Below, one piece after another: positions 44,286 to 53,552 of a stretch of DNA of 61,868 bases. Numbering within the stretch: position 1 is the stretch's first letter; every line of letters begins with the position of its first letter. Source of the DNA: Roseibium album (GTDB lineage Bacteria > Pseudomonadota > Alphaproteobacteria > Rhizobiales > Stappiaceae); the NCBI RefSeq assembly GCF_001404515.1, contig NZ_CXWE01000017.1, positions 1-61,868 of the forward strand, written 5' to 3'. The notes below the pieces were generated by a model. That model was given only the letters and a program-made list of their open reading frames with translations. It did no database searches and was not told where the DNA came from. The translations under genes and the position numbers were made by a program.

Positions 44286-45111
44286 TGATGCCCGCAATCG
44301 CCACCCACTTCAACTGGGACGAGAACTACCGTGAGGCGGGCGCAGCCCATTTCTCGGACACCGTCGCGCGCCCTCGTACCGAGCGGTCAAGAGGTCGCTG
44401 TCTGGGTCCAAACGTCCCAAAGGCCTGTCAATCAGGACCACTCGCAAGGAGACATAGATATGACCATCAGGTCACTTGCCATAGCCGCCGCTCTGGTTGC
44501 ACTGACAGCCACATCGGGCCTTGCGGCCACCGTGCAGTTGAACGTTGTCGGTGGCCAATTGTTTGGCGCCAGAAACGTCGATGTCAATGGCACGTTCTAC
44601 GATGTGGAGTTTGTCGATGGCACCTGTGCGATCGTTTTCAATGGTTGCGATAGTGTGTCTGATTTCGAATTTTCGACATTGGACCTGGCTGAAGCGGCAG
44701 CTATAAGTCTTGGCGACACCGTCTTCGTAGATGGACCCTTGGGTGATTTTGACAGCGACCCCACACTGACAGTTGGCATCGACACGTTTGCCGGATCTGG
44801 CCGTGGAACGATCACAGTTCCATATGATTTTACTTCAGAATTCGGGATCGAGAGGATCGTAGCACGCAGCTTTGTGAATCGTGAAACGAGTGACCTGTTG
44901 TCGTTCAGCTTAGTTCCAATAGGGGCTGATCTTTCCGATGATGACACTCGGACCTTTGCCCGTTTCACCCCGTCGCAACTCACCCCCGTTCCTTTGCCTG
45001 CCGGCGGGTTTCTCTTGCTTGCTGGTCTCGCTGGGCTGGGTGCGCTGCGAGCACGGCGTAACAAAGACACCGCTCACTGATACCTTACTGAAATCCAAAG
45101 GACGGCATTTT
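44286..45111 (+). repeat. Tandem duplication, unit 2 (826 bp)
   Basis: Second copy of the 826-base unit, including its own leader with the same ribosome binding site. At its end, ACGGCAT (45102-45108) pairs with ATGCCGT (45114-45120) around TTTTG. The equivalent at the end of unit 1 reads GACGGCATCTTTGATGCCC. This small hairpin may be a weak terminator. Confidence 0.8.
44460..45080 (+). CDS. VPLPA-CTERM sorting-domain protein, copy 2
   Basis: A 206-residue paralogue of the preceding gene. The signal peptide and first 60 residues are almost the same (LAATVQLNVVGGQLFGARN), the middle differs, and the C-terminus again has VPLPAGG, a hydrophobic helix and an RARR tail. The ATG at 44460 follows AAGGAGACATAGAT. 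The pair likely encodes surface or matrix proteins with different exposed faces. Two Cys are kept in both copies (about residues 56 and 62). Confidence 0.88.
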   Translation: MTIRSLAIAAALVALTATSGLAATVQLNVVGGQLFGARNVDVNGTFYDVEFVDGTCAIVFNGCDSVSDFEFSTLDLAEAAAISLGDTVFVDGPLGDFDSDPTLTVGIDTFAGSGRGTITVPYDFTSEFGIERIVARSFVNRETSDLLSFSLVPIGADLSDDDTRTFARFTPSQLTPVPLPAGGFLLLAGLAGLGALRARRNKDTAH

Positions 45112-45130
45112 TGATGCCGTATCGCGCCCC

Positions 45131-47380
45131 ATGGACGATCACGCCCACGCGGAGGCTTTCGCAGAGGAGACCAGCAGCCCCTCAGTCGCTGGCGCACACT
45201 GGCTGACCGACCTGCTGGCCATCCTCTCCGCCGGGCTGATCTGCGGTGTGCTCACCGCGATGTTTGCCATCTCTGCGGCGGCGCTGCTGTTTGCTTCGGT
45301 GCTGAGCGCGCACATCACGCTGGCCATCGGCATTTGCCTTCTTGGCACCATCGTGCTGAGCGTGGTAATCGCACTCTTCAGTTCGTGCCCGGGAATGCTG
45401 TCGGTGACGCAAGAGGTGACGGTCGTCACGCTGGCTGTCATCGCGGCTTCAATCCACGGCACCATGTTCGCGGCACACAGCGAAGCCGAAATCCTGGCCA
45501 CCATCATCGTAATGATCGGACTGGCAACAACCGTCACCGGCGCAGCGCTCCTTGCGATGGGAGTGTTTCGCCTGGGCAGGCTGATCCGCTTCATTCCCTA
45601 TCCGGTGCTGGCCGGGTTTCTGGCTGGTATGGGCTGGCTGATCGTCTCCGGAGCCATGGCGGTCATCCTTGGCACCCCTCTCTCGGCACAGACCCTGCCC
45701 ACGCTGTTTGAGACCGCAAACCTGATCAAATGGCTCCCCGCTGTCGCCTTCGCGCTTGTCGTGGATCTTGCCGCGCGGCGCAGCGGAAGCCCGATGGTCC
45801 TGCCGCTTGCCATTGCAGCCTTCCTGGTGGTGTTCCATGTGGCGGTCTGGATGCTCGGCCTGCCAATGGCCGAACTGCAAGGCCAAGGCTGGTTCTTTGC
45901 ACCTGCGCAGGGCGGCAGCATCACCCTGCCATTTCACGGCAACCCGCTGGCGCAGGCCGATTGGACGGCGATCTGGTCGGAGCTTCCGAAAATCAGCGCC
46001 CTGCTGGCGATCAGCGGCGCGGCGCTGCTCTTTGCATCCAGCGGCATCGAATTGTCTGTGCGGCGCGACGTTGATCTGGACCGCGAGTTGCGCGCCGCTG
46101 GCCTTGCGAATGTGCTCGCTGGTGCGGGGGGAGGGGCCGCAGGCTTTCAGGGGTTGGGCCTGACGATATTGGCACATCATCTCGGCGCGTCCTATCGCAT
46201 CACGGGTCTGCTGGTGGCGGCCGTTTGTATAGCCATTCTGCTTTACGGGGCGACGCTGCTCAGCTTCATTCCAATCCCGCTCTTTGGCGGCCTTCTGCTC
46301 TGGATCGGTGGCGGCTTGCTGTATCAATGGCTGATCGGCATCTACGCCAAAATATCGCGCCGCGAGTACCTCATCGTCTTGCTTATCGTCGCGCTGATTA
46401 TCAATGTCGGGCTTTTGGAGGGTGTGTTGGTGGGCGTTTTCGCGGCAGCGGCGCTCTTTGTGCTGGAATATGCACGCGTTGAGGTTGTGAAATACGCCAT
46501 CAGCGGCGAAACCTGTCAAAGTCGCGTGGAGCATCATCCCGATGACCAGGCCTATCTGCGGAAAAATGGCTCGAAAATACAAGTGTTGAGGCTTCAGGGG
46601 TTCATCTTTTTTGGAAGTGGGCAGCAGGTGTATCATCGTGCGCGACGGTGTTTCGAGACTTCGGACGTTCGGTTCCTGGTTCTGGATTGCCGGGATGTTA
46701 CGGGCTTTGACTCCTCCGCCATTCAGAGCTTGACCAGGATTTGCGGGATGGTTCGGGAAAAAGACGGAAGGCTGATCGTCAGTGGGCTCAAACCGGCCCT
46801 GTCCCAAAGGCTGAACAGGCTGAATTTGGGAGGCATGCATGCTTCAGCCGTTTTGCATTTCGATGAGACAGACCAAGCCGTTGCATGGTGCGAAGACTGT
46901 CTGCTGCATGAATGGAAGAACCGTCCCTGCACGCAGCACACCCAGCGCTTTGCTGATCGACTCGCGCACGATCTGGACGATCCGCACGCGTTCGGAGCCA
47001 TGCGGCCATACCTGGAAAAAATCACGTACAAGACGCAAAACCGCATTATCAACCAGGGCGAAGGGGGGACAGATATCTATTTTATCGAAAGTGGTTTTGT
47101 CAGAGTTCAGCTCGAGACCCGGAATGAACAGCCAGTGCACTTGCGCACGCTGGGTCCAGGCACGACTGTTGGTGAGATGTCATTCTTCTTGCAGCGCGCC
47201 CGAACAGCTTCTGCAATAGCAGAAACCGACGCGGTTCTCTGGCGGCTCAGTCACCACGATTTATTGCAGATTGCCCGCTCGCAGCCGGAACTGGCCCATG
47301 CACTTAACAGCCACTTCATTCGCACGATCGCCGAACGTCTCGATCAGTCGAACGCACTTGTCCGGTCCCTGATCGATTGA
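45131..47380 (+). CDS. SulP-family anion transporter with STAS and cNMP-binding domains
   Basis: A 749-residue protein. Residues about 25-440 are the SulP membrane domain with ten or more helices, including SCPGMLSVTQEVTVVTLA and GAGGGAAGFQGLGLTILAHHLG. A STAS domain follows (about 470-590, with LRLQGFIFFGSGQQVYHRA and LVLDCRDVTGFDSSAIQSL). A Crp-type cyclic-nucleotide-binding beta roll ends the chain (about 620-745, with NQGEGGTDIYFIESGFVRVQ and GPGTTVGEMSFFLQRARTASAIA). Such proteins are found in bacteria and cyanobacteria; the anion (sulfate, bicarbonate or dicarboxylate) is not readable. Confidence 0.9.
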   Translation: MDDHAHAEAFAEETSSPSVAGAHWLTDLLAILSAGLICGVLTAMFAISAAALLFASVLSAHITLAIGICLLGTIVLSVVIALFSSCPGMLSVTQEVTVVTLAVIAASIHGTMFAAHSEAEILATIIVMIGLATTVTGAALLAMGVFRLGRLIRFIPYPVLAGFLAGMGWLIVSGAMAVILGTPLSAQTLPTLFETANLIKWLPAVAFALVVDLAARRSGSPMVLPLAIAAFLVVFHVAVWMLGLPMAELQGQGWFFAPAQGGSITLPFHGNPLAQADWTAIWSELPKISALLAISGAALLFASSGIELSVRRDVDLDRELRAAGLANVLAGAGGGAAGFQGLGLTILAHHLGASYRITGLLVAAVCIAILLYGATLLSFIPIPLFGGLLLWIGGGLLYQWLIGIYAKISRREYLIVLLIVALIINVGLLEGVLVGVFAAAALFVLEYARVEVVKYAISGETCQSRVEHHPDDQAYLRKNGSKIQVLRLQGFIFFGSGQQVYHRARRCFETSDVRFLVLDCRDVTGFDSSAIQSLTRICGMVREKDGRLIVSGLKPALSQRLNRLNLGGMHASAVLHFDETDQAVAWCEDCLLHEWKNRPCTQHTQRFADRLAHDLDDPHAFGAMRPYLEKITYKTQNRIINQGEGGTDIYFIESGFVRVQLETRNEQPVHLRTLGPGTTVGEMSFFLQRARTASAIAETDAVLWRLSHHDLLQIARSQPELAHALNSHFIRTIAERLDQSNALVRSLID

Positions 47381-47790
47381 TGGCATTTGCAGCAGACGGA
47401 TTTTTGGATCGATTTCGAAATCGAAAACCCGTTTCAAGGCGAAGTGAGACTCATGTCCCAGGAACTCGGACAGAGTGTTGGTTACTGCCTAAGGTGTTGT
47501 AATTTGTGAATGCAGATTGATGCCGGCCCGCCGCTTCGCAAATTTCATGCGCTCGGCGGCACCGTCCTAAGGTTCATCTGACCGGATAGACTTCGACCAA
47601 AACCATATTCGCAAAATCAGCCCGGAAATATGCGGTCGTGGCAATGCGCAGAATTTTCAGGTGAGCGAAAGATCGACCCATGTCCGGAAGGTTTCATCCC
47701 GATCATCGCATCGGCGATGATCCAGTGACTGTACCGCGAAAAGGCACCATATGAAGCAATTCTGGACAGGCTGGTGTTCATCGAATGCTC
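47381..47790. other. Intergenic region holding repeat R1
   Basis: No supported gene lies here. Bases 47406-47550 are a copy of a dispersed repeat also found at 53272-53415. The rest shows nothing recognisable. Confidence 0.55.
47406..47550. repeat. Repeat R1, left copy
   Basis: About 145 bases matching 53272-53415. Shared blocks include GAAAACCCGTTT, CTCATGTCCCA, GACAGAGTGTTGGTT and CCGCTTCGC. The copies are in the same orientation with frequent point differences, so the duplication is not recent or the element is a dispersed family. Confidence 0.75.
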
Positions 47791-48336
47791 CTACAATTGG
47801 AACAGAGACCAGGTTTGATAGGTCAAGTTGGCGTCGTCACAGGGCTGGAGGGACAAAGGGCGCATCACATGGATGGGAGAGCCACCGCGTCCTTCCCGTT
47901 TTTCCGTACTGTTGACCGTTACGCACAGCTTCGGGTCGGCCTGGGTGACCAGATGTCCATTGTCTTTCAGGGTGAATTTCTGTGTGTCTGTCCCGGTACA
48001 TGAGCCAAGCACAATCGGCGCTCCTGCTTCAACGGATGGAACTGTCATACAGACATCAAAATAGGGAATTCGGAACTCTCCCTTGCCGATGAGATCCGCG
48101 TCAAAGCCCTGATCTTCAAGGATGCCGCCCGTGTAGTTGTAGCAGGTGTGTGCCTGTAGTCCGCTGTCAAGCGGCGCATTCTTGCCCCGTCCACCAGCTA
48201 TGTCCAGACAGTAGCCGCGCGCGTCGTCCAGCCTGTCAGTCAGTTGAACTTCAACAAGGTTTCCTGCTGCTTGAGCCGGTAAGGCGGGCGCTCCCAAGCC
48301 GAGGGTTGCTAGTGCGATCCCGATAAGCGGTTTCAT
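47791..48336 (-). CDS. Secreted ricin-B-like lectin protein
   Basis: A 181-residue secreted protein; the ATG at 48336 is preferred because it has AAGGAGT upstream and starts a clean signal peptide (cleavage near AQA-AG). The mature part has beta-trefoil (RICIN) character: repeated hydrophobic/aromatic blocks GYCLDIAGG, SCTGTDTQKFTLKDNGHLVTQADPKLCV and YQTWSLFQL, the QxW-like repeats of this fold. Three Cys pairs are likely. It may bind carbohydrate outside the cell. It is divergent from a MarR regulator. Confidence 0.75.
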   Translation of the reverse strand: MKPLIGIALATLGLGAPALPAQAAGNLVEVQLTDRLDDARGYCLDIAGGRGKNAPLDSGLQAHTCYNYTGGILEDQGFDADLIGKGEFRIPYFDVCMTVPSVEAGAPIVLGSCTGTDTQKFTLKDNGHLVTQADPKLCVTVNSTEKREGRGGSPIHVMRPLSLQPCDDANLTYQTWSLFQL

Positions 48337-48465
48337 GGTGTTACTCCTTGGGAAATCAGTAAAGGTGGGAGTTGCATGCCAATGTTTGTTCTTATCCAAA
48401 CTATTTACATCAGAACATTATGACTGTTAAGTGTCGTGACCACCTTTTTGCAACGCGGTCAGGCC

Positions 48466-48918
48466 ATGAAACGAACAGCAGTAGACCTCCACCCTGTTTT
48501 GCATTCAGCCACCTTGCTGGAAAAGCGGGTTGAAATGCTGCTGAGACCAACGGGGATCCGTCACCGACAGGCTCTTATCCTGGATGCCTTGTCCAAGATC
48601 GGACCGACCTCACAGCGGCATCTGGCAAAACAGTTCGATGTTTCGGCGGGCAGTATGAGTTCCATGACAGAACGGTTGGTGGCGCTGGGTTTCATCACGC
48701 AAAGCACAAATCCTGTAAACCGCCGCAGCGATATTCTCGACCTGACGCCGGACGGCCGGGCAGTGTTGGAAAAAGTATTGATCGTCTGGCAGGAGGCGGC
48801 TGCCCTGATCACCTTGGCACTTGGTGACAATCAGGCCGAGACACTCACTGCCCTTTCCACGAAGCTCCGGAATACCTTGGGTGGCACGCAGCCTGAAAAA
48901 GAGCAACGCGGGGCCTAG
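48466..48918 (+). CDS. MarR-family transcriptional regulator
   Basis: A 150-residue winged-helix protein. HRQALILDALSKIGPTSQRHLAKQFDVSAGSMSSMTERLVALGFI gives the MarR recognition helix, and NPVNRRSDILDLTPDGRAVLEKV gives the wing with its conserved Asp-Arg pattern. The ATG at 48466 gives a normal MarR N-terminus; an in-frame upstream start exists at 48436. It is divergent from the lectin gene 130 bases away, which is a candidate target. The ligand is unknown. Confidence 0.88.
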   Translation: MKRTAVDLHPVLHSATLLEKRVEMLLRPTGIRHRQALILDALSKIGPTSQRHLAKQFDVSAGSMSSMTERLVALGFITQSTNPVNRRSDILDLTPDGRAVLEKVLIVWQEAAALITLALGDNQAETLTALSTKLRNTLGGTQPEKEQRGA

Positions 48919-49346
48919 AGCGGTTCAAGCTTAGCTGGAATCATTTGATGGCGATTGCCGGATACACTTGGTCCCGATTACGTCGAAATCAGATACCGCT
49001 TCATCGATCCGCGATAACTGGCTCGGTGAAACGTTATACGCTTCCCTGTAAGGGATGAAGGGAAACGCGTAAAGTTTCGTTTGCCCTCTTGGAAAGTCAA
49101 ATAGTTAGGAGAGTTTTGTACGCATAATTCTTCGCGGACTTAGCGCAAATAATTTGGCCTACGCAGCGCTAAACGCCAATCCTGGGAATTGATTCTTGAT
49201 TCTCTAAACGTCGAGCACTGAATAAATGGCAAAAAGTCACGTACAAAAGGGGCTAATTGTGTAATGCACCGAATTCACAAACGGGCGGGAAAGGGGTCGT
49301 TCGCTGCGGTCACTTCAAATAGCTGCTTCTCGCCGCTTTTGTAATA
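48919..49346. other. Intergenic region holding repeat R2
   Basis: The 430 bases between the MarR gene and the end of the SIR2-family reading frame contain repeat R2 (49025-49155) and otherwise no supported gene. The left edge of the accessory island probably lies here. Confidence 0.55.
49025..49155. repeat. Repeat R2, left copy, with long hairpin
   Basis: About 130 bases matching 53420-53552. It folds as GAAAC (49028-49032) with GTTTC (49074-49078), and ACGC-TTCCCT (49038-49047) with AGGGAA and GCGT (49059-49070). The right copy has the same structure with paired changes, so the fold rather than the sequence appears conserved. A shared tail reads CGCGGA-TT-GAGCGCA-like in both. Confidence 0.75.
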
Positions 49347-51233
49347 CTAGTTTTCGTGTTGTCGATAAAGGATCGACAGCCGAGTGAATTGTGGGCTTTC
49401 AATGAGGGCCGGATTAGACAGCTGTATCGCATCCAACAGTGGCTTCAGATTACCGTGCAAATACTTGACGTCTTGTGGAATAGTGGCGTCCAAAATGTGC
49501 AAGACTTCACTAGGATGGTTCGAGGCGACACCCCTTTCGGATAGTAGGCGAAGGAGGTGTCCGAAGTGATCTGTTTGACCCAAGTGGTCTTTAAAGCATT
49601 CAAACGCTGAAGGTAACTCACCTGCGGAAATTGCGCATATTTGTGCAAAATACCGGAAGGTTTCAGGTGTCCGAGCTTCAGGTTTATTCGGCCAAAACCT
49701 TTTCATAAATGGAATGATCCGATTTTTCAGGTACTCAGCTTGTTGATCTCCTGCACCCTGCAAGGCTTGGAACAAAGTCTCTGCGACAGTATTGATGTAT
49801 TCGGCAGGAAGCTTGGAAAATACGTCCTTAAGTTCCGTGGAGCTAAAAACCGAAGCTTCGCCTAGGGCAATATAGGTTAAGAACCTCGTGTATTGCTTCA
49901 GGCACTGTTCTTCCAGAACATCAATGTGGTCGGGAACTGCTAGAAATGGCACTTCAAGTAGTTCAAGCAGTGGTAGATAGACTCTTGGAGCATGCAAAAA
50001 ACTGTCCCACATCGCAGCGGCTTTTATGACGTCTGCGTCCCAATTAAACGCCGGTATCAAATACTGTTTGGTCCAATCCTGATCCACACGCAGCAACGGG
50101 ATGATTTGTTGCGCAAGAATAACCGAGCCTATCCAAAGGGGTTGATCTTCGGCATTGCACATCTCCGCAAATCGATCCTTCAGCTCATCAGGAAGCCCTT
50201 GGTCATCTTCCAGTTCTATTGAGGACCACCAGTTCAAGAGTGAGCTTGTAGCATGGCCAACCGGATGGTTTATGGCGTGATTGAGCGAAAAATCGTCGGA
50301 AGCTTCGACTGTTATGGTGCCGGTTTCTATTATTCGATCAACAAGCGTGAAGAACGCCTCTTCATGCCCTCGAACGTTTTTTGATGCCCGACTTACCCAC
50401 CAAGCAATCGCACGCAGAGCACCCTTGAAGCATTCGTCAGGCATGCCCACAATAACGGAGGAAGCATGTTTCCATGAACTGTCTACAAGCTCGTCACTAG
50501 ACCACGCGTACAAAGCCTCAGCCCATCGTTGAGGGAGCCACACTTCTTCGCTTGCCAGTTTCCTTAACGCAAAGAATGAACGCCTAAAGTCGTCGCGACA
50601 CCTTTCAGACCAGTTGTCTCCAGAAAAAGCACTTTCAGATGAAGGATTGTTGCGAAGCCATTCAACCAGCTTCTTTATGTTCTTGGGTGATTGTTCGACC
50701 GGTTGCTCTTCACCATTGGAACTCCACATTGGGAATTCATCGCGGTCATCAGGCGCTAATTGCCATTCAGGATAGCGTTTCTCTACCGAAGCGATGAACG
50801 CGTCCGCGGCTCCTGTTGCGGTTCCTCCATTTGAAAGAAGTTTTTTCAATCTCAACCAGCGCATTCGATTTGAAGAACTTTCAAGCTCATCATCGCCAAT
50901 GTCATCTCGGAACCGCGTCCTGGGAGGTCCCTCGACTAATGCACCTTGGAGCTTCTGCATATGACCAGCAGCCAAAATCGGACCGAATGAAACCAGCAAA
51001 CGCATTACCTCTCGCATTGTCGAGGGCAACCAAAGCCAATGTCCGTCGTCTGCCAAGAGCCACGAAATCGATGTGTCAAACGAAACGAGGTTAGGTTTCT
51101 GCGCCAACGCGAAGAAGACCAGTCTACGAAATACGGGGTGCTTGGAACTCGCCCAGATCGTTAGCATCGCTTTTGCATTTTCACTATTGTTATCTGCGGT
51201 CGCCAACCAAGCGTCGCGACACAGGGTCACCAA
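49347..51233 (-). pseudogene. C-terminal half of interrupted SIR2-family (DUF4020-like) gene
   Basis: A 628-codon open frame lying in exactly the same frame as the SIR2 N-terminal part upstream and separated from it only by one TAA (51288-51290). The codons between the stop and the first possible start (a TTG at 51233) remain open and protein-like. The chain is helical and Trp-rich, like the long C-terminal regions (DUF4020 type) of SIR2-family proteins of about 1,250 residues. It has no good start or ribosome binding site of its own, so it is best read as the detached second half of one gene. Confidence 0.75.
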
Positions 51234-51287
51234 GAGTGTCCAGTCGTTGTAATCCTTGTTTTGATCATGGTCTGAAATCGACGGGCG

Positions 51288-53084
51288 TTATATGTAGCTG
51301 TAGTCCTCAAGCTCGGATGAAATCTCGGCTTCGCACATAAGCCCGAGTGTTTCCGACAACAACTCCGACATATCGGTCAGAATATGTGCCAGAAAGGCTT
51401 CGAATTGTTCGATTTTCCGAATGCGTTCATATGCTGAATGAACAAATCCGGATGCCAGCGCCACCTCAACGTTGGCAATCGATGAAATCCTTTTGCTTTT
51501 ATCGCTGGAACTATTTGTTCTAAAAGAATAGGGGCGAGAAATCTTAAGTGAGGGGCGCAGTGCGTCCTTGAACTCCTGCCTTACTACCGATGTGTTTCCG
51601 TATTTCTTGAAACGGTCTTCCCAACGATGGAGACCGCCATTGTCCTGACGAGATCGGGCGTACCCTGAAACTACAAATTCCCAAAGCTTTCGCATGTTCG
51701 GACTAAGTTGGGTCGCATCCTCCAAAGCTTTCTTGAGATGCCGCTCAAAACGGGGAATTAGATTGCTGCCTTGCCCAACAACCCAGAAAAGGGTTTCGGT
51801 TCGTTCCAGGTGTTTTGCTAGCCACTTCGCCAGCGCATTCATTACGTTGTCCCAATCGGAATCATGCCTATCTTTGAGGTCTACAAGCGACATTTGAGGA
51901 GCCAGATGGGATGGTGCAGGTCTGGACAAAAGGCTGAATTTGAACTCCCGGTTATCACTTGTACTGAAGAAATTACTCTTGGGCACACCAAATCGAGGGA
52001 GATCAGCAATGCCAAATCTCCTTTTGGAAAACTCCGCCAACCATTCGATTGGTGGAACAGGGTCGAGTTGAGAGAAGTGCTTCGCGGGCAGTCCTGTTGG
52101 ATCGCTCAGTGCCCAAACCATCCGCTTCACGAAATCATCCTGTATCGTGCTTCTATTTGGTTTGTGGTATGCATGGCGTGCTACGATAGCCGATTTGCCA
52201 TTTACGCCATCTCGGTAGCTGTTGGCCCAAGCATGAAGTGTTTCGTGTAGATAATAGTGATGGCTATGATTTTTATAGAGGATGGGAACGACATTCTTAG
52301 TGGCCCATTCCGTTTCGGTCTGGTCCTTTTTGCCTCTTGAATAGTTTCCGAACGCGTATGCAGCCGGAGTATTCTCTCCCATCATGCTATCGGCAGCCAA
52401 CGCGTCCATCATGTAGCGTAGAATTGGGTCGTTGATGCTATATCCAACAAAACAGACCGTATAATTGCGAAACAGTTCAGACACAAAGCGCGCAGCCCAT
52501 CTCTCTATAAGGTAAGCCAAACCAAAGTCGCCGCTTGTGGCAACGAGGCTATTTAGGTTCGTTTCTGAGCCTGTGCCGTCTAGAAGGCCATGCAGGTAAA
52601 TCAACCCATCCCACCTGTTCTTTGGGACCGGTAGCAAAGGAGCCGCATGGGTTGGTGTATCGAACTTTTGCTTCTCTATGACTTCTTCAAATACCCGATC
52701 AAAGTTTGTTGTAATGAGCCGCGTGGCACCTGAGCGTGTCTTGCTAAGTCGAAGGAGTGCCTCATGCGTCTGCGTCGATTTCTTCCCAGCTAGATTTGGG
52801 CGAAGCGTTTTGGCAATAGCTTCACGCACTCTCAGACGCCCATTAGCAAGCCTTTGTTCTAGCAAGCCAAGGGTCGTGTCGTACTTGTAAGACTTGAATG
52901 CTTCGGCTTCGGCGTCGCTGCGTTCTAAACCGTGTTCCTTGTAGACTGCTTGTACCAAACCGGAGAAGGTTGGCAATTTAGCGGGGTAAGATATCCCGGC
53001 ACCACAAAAGAAAACTACATTCCCGTCTTCGTGAGCTTCTAGCAGGGCTTCAGGGATATCGGGACCATTGGCAATGTATTGCAT
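51288..53084 (-). CDS. SIR2-family NAD-binding domain protein (N-terminal part of interrupted gene)
   Basis: A 598-residue product whose first 290 residues are a SIR2-like NAD-binding fold. The nucleotide loop is FFCGAGISYPAKLPTF (about residues 25-40), TTNFDR is at 125-130, and the catalytic-type His is in LIYLHG (His165). A CFVGYSINDP motif follows. This is the pattern of SIR2-family antiphage NADases rather than of protein deacetylases. The rest is uncharacterised and helical. The frame continues after the TAA at 51288 for 640 more codons, so the original protein was about 1,245 residues. As it stands it may be inactive, or active as a truncated form. Confidence 0.85.
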   Translation of the reverse strand: MQYIANGPDIPEALLEAHEDGNVVFFCGAGISYPAKLPTFSGLVQAVYKEHGLERSDAEAEAFKSYKYDTTLGLLEQRLANGRLRVREAIAKTLRPNLAGKKSTQTHEALLRLSKTRSGATRLITTNFDRVFEEVIEKQKFDTPTHAAPLLPVPKNRWDGLIYLHGLLDGTGSETNLNSLVATSGDFGLAYLIERWAARFVSELFRNYTVCFVGYSINDPILRYMMDALAADSMMGENTPAAYAFGNYSRGKKDQTETEWATKNVVPILYKNHSHHYYLHETLHAWANSYRDGVNGKSAIVARHAYHKPNRSTIQDDFVKRMVWALSDPTGLPAKHFSQLDPVPPIEWLAEFSKRRFGIADLPRFGVPKSNFFSTSDNREFKFSLLSRPAPSHLAPQMSLVDLKDRHDSDWDNVMNALAKWLAKHLERTETLFWVVGQGSNLIPRFERHLKKALEDATQLSPNMRKLWEFVVSGYARSRQDNGGLHRWEDRFKKYGNTSVVRQEFKDALRPSLKISRPYSFRTNSSSDKSKRISSIANVEVALASGFVHSAYERIRKIEQFEAFLAHILTDMSELLSETLGLMCEAEISSELEDYSYI

Positions 53085-53271
53085 CCAAAACCCATGAAAC
53101 TAAGGTAAGGTCGCATTAGTGATAATCTCGTTATGGTTGTATAGCAAGAGCCTGTAAGAGATGCGGAAATCTGGAAGCGGACATTGCTTGGCAGAGCGTT
53201 CAACGACGGCATTGGGCCGAAATAGGTCCTTGATCGGCGAATGATGGGCAATGGCGGGGGCATGACTTTCC

Positions 53272-53415
53272 GGATCGACGCGAATCCGAAAACCCGTTTT
53301 GGGACGAGGTGAGGCTCATGTCCCAACAACTTAGACAGAGTGTTGGTTTTCGTCTAAGCTATTGAAAATTATGAAGACTGGTGAATATCAACCAGCCGCT
53401 TCGCGAAGCATCATA
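53272..53415. repeat. Repeat R1, right copy
   Basis: Matches 47406-47550 in the same orientation. A short open frame across it on the minus strand has no protein-like features and is not called. Confidence 0.75.
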
Positions 53416-53419
53416 CACC

Positions 53420-53552
53420 CCGCGAAACGCTATGCGCTTCCCTGCAAAGGTGTAGGGATGCGCGTAATGTTTCGCGCCCCATCCAGCAAAATCAAACGAT
53501 TAGCGTAGCAATTGTCCGCATATAACTACGCGGATTGAGCGCATAAAATTTC
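53420..53552. repeat. Repeat R2, right copy, with symmetric hairpin
   Basis: CGCGAAAC (53421-53428) pairs perfectly with GTTTCGCG (53469-53476). Inside it GCGC (53434-53437) pairs with GCGC (53460-53463) and CCCT (53440-53443) with AGGG (53454-53457), all with symmetric internal loops. The same architecture exists at 49025. It could be a palindromic dispersed repeat or a structured RNA. Confidence 0.78.

Noticed and set aside
45449..46840. 463-codon open frame on the minus strand within the SulP gene
   Set aside because: Antisense to the SulP membrane domain; low-complexity, charged product with no recognisable motif.
49358..49376. TGTCGAT ... ATCGACA inverted repeat, considered as a transposon end
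   Set aside because: It falls inside the last codons of the SIR2-family frame and has no partner repeat elsewhere in the window.
53039..53329. Short minus-strand frame over repeat R1
   Set aside because: It overlaps the start of the SIR2 gene and a repeat element; composition is not protein-like.
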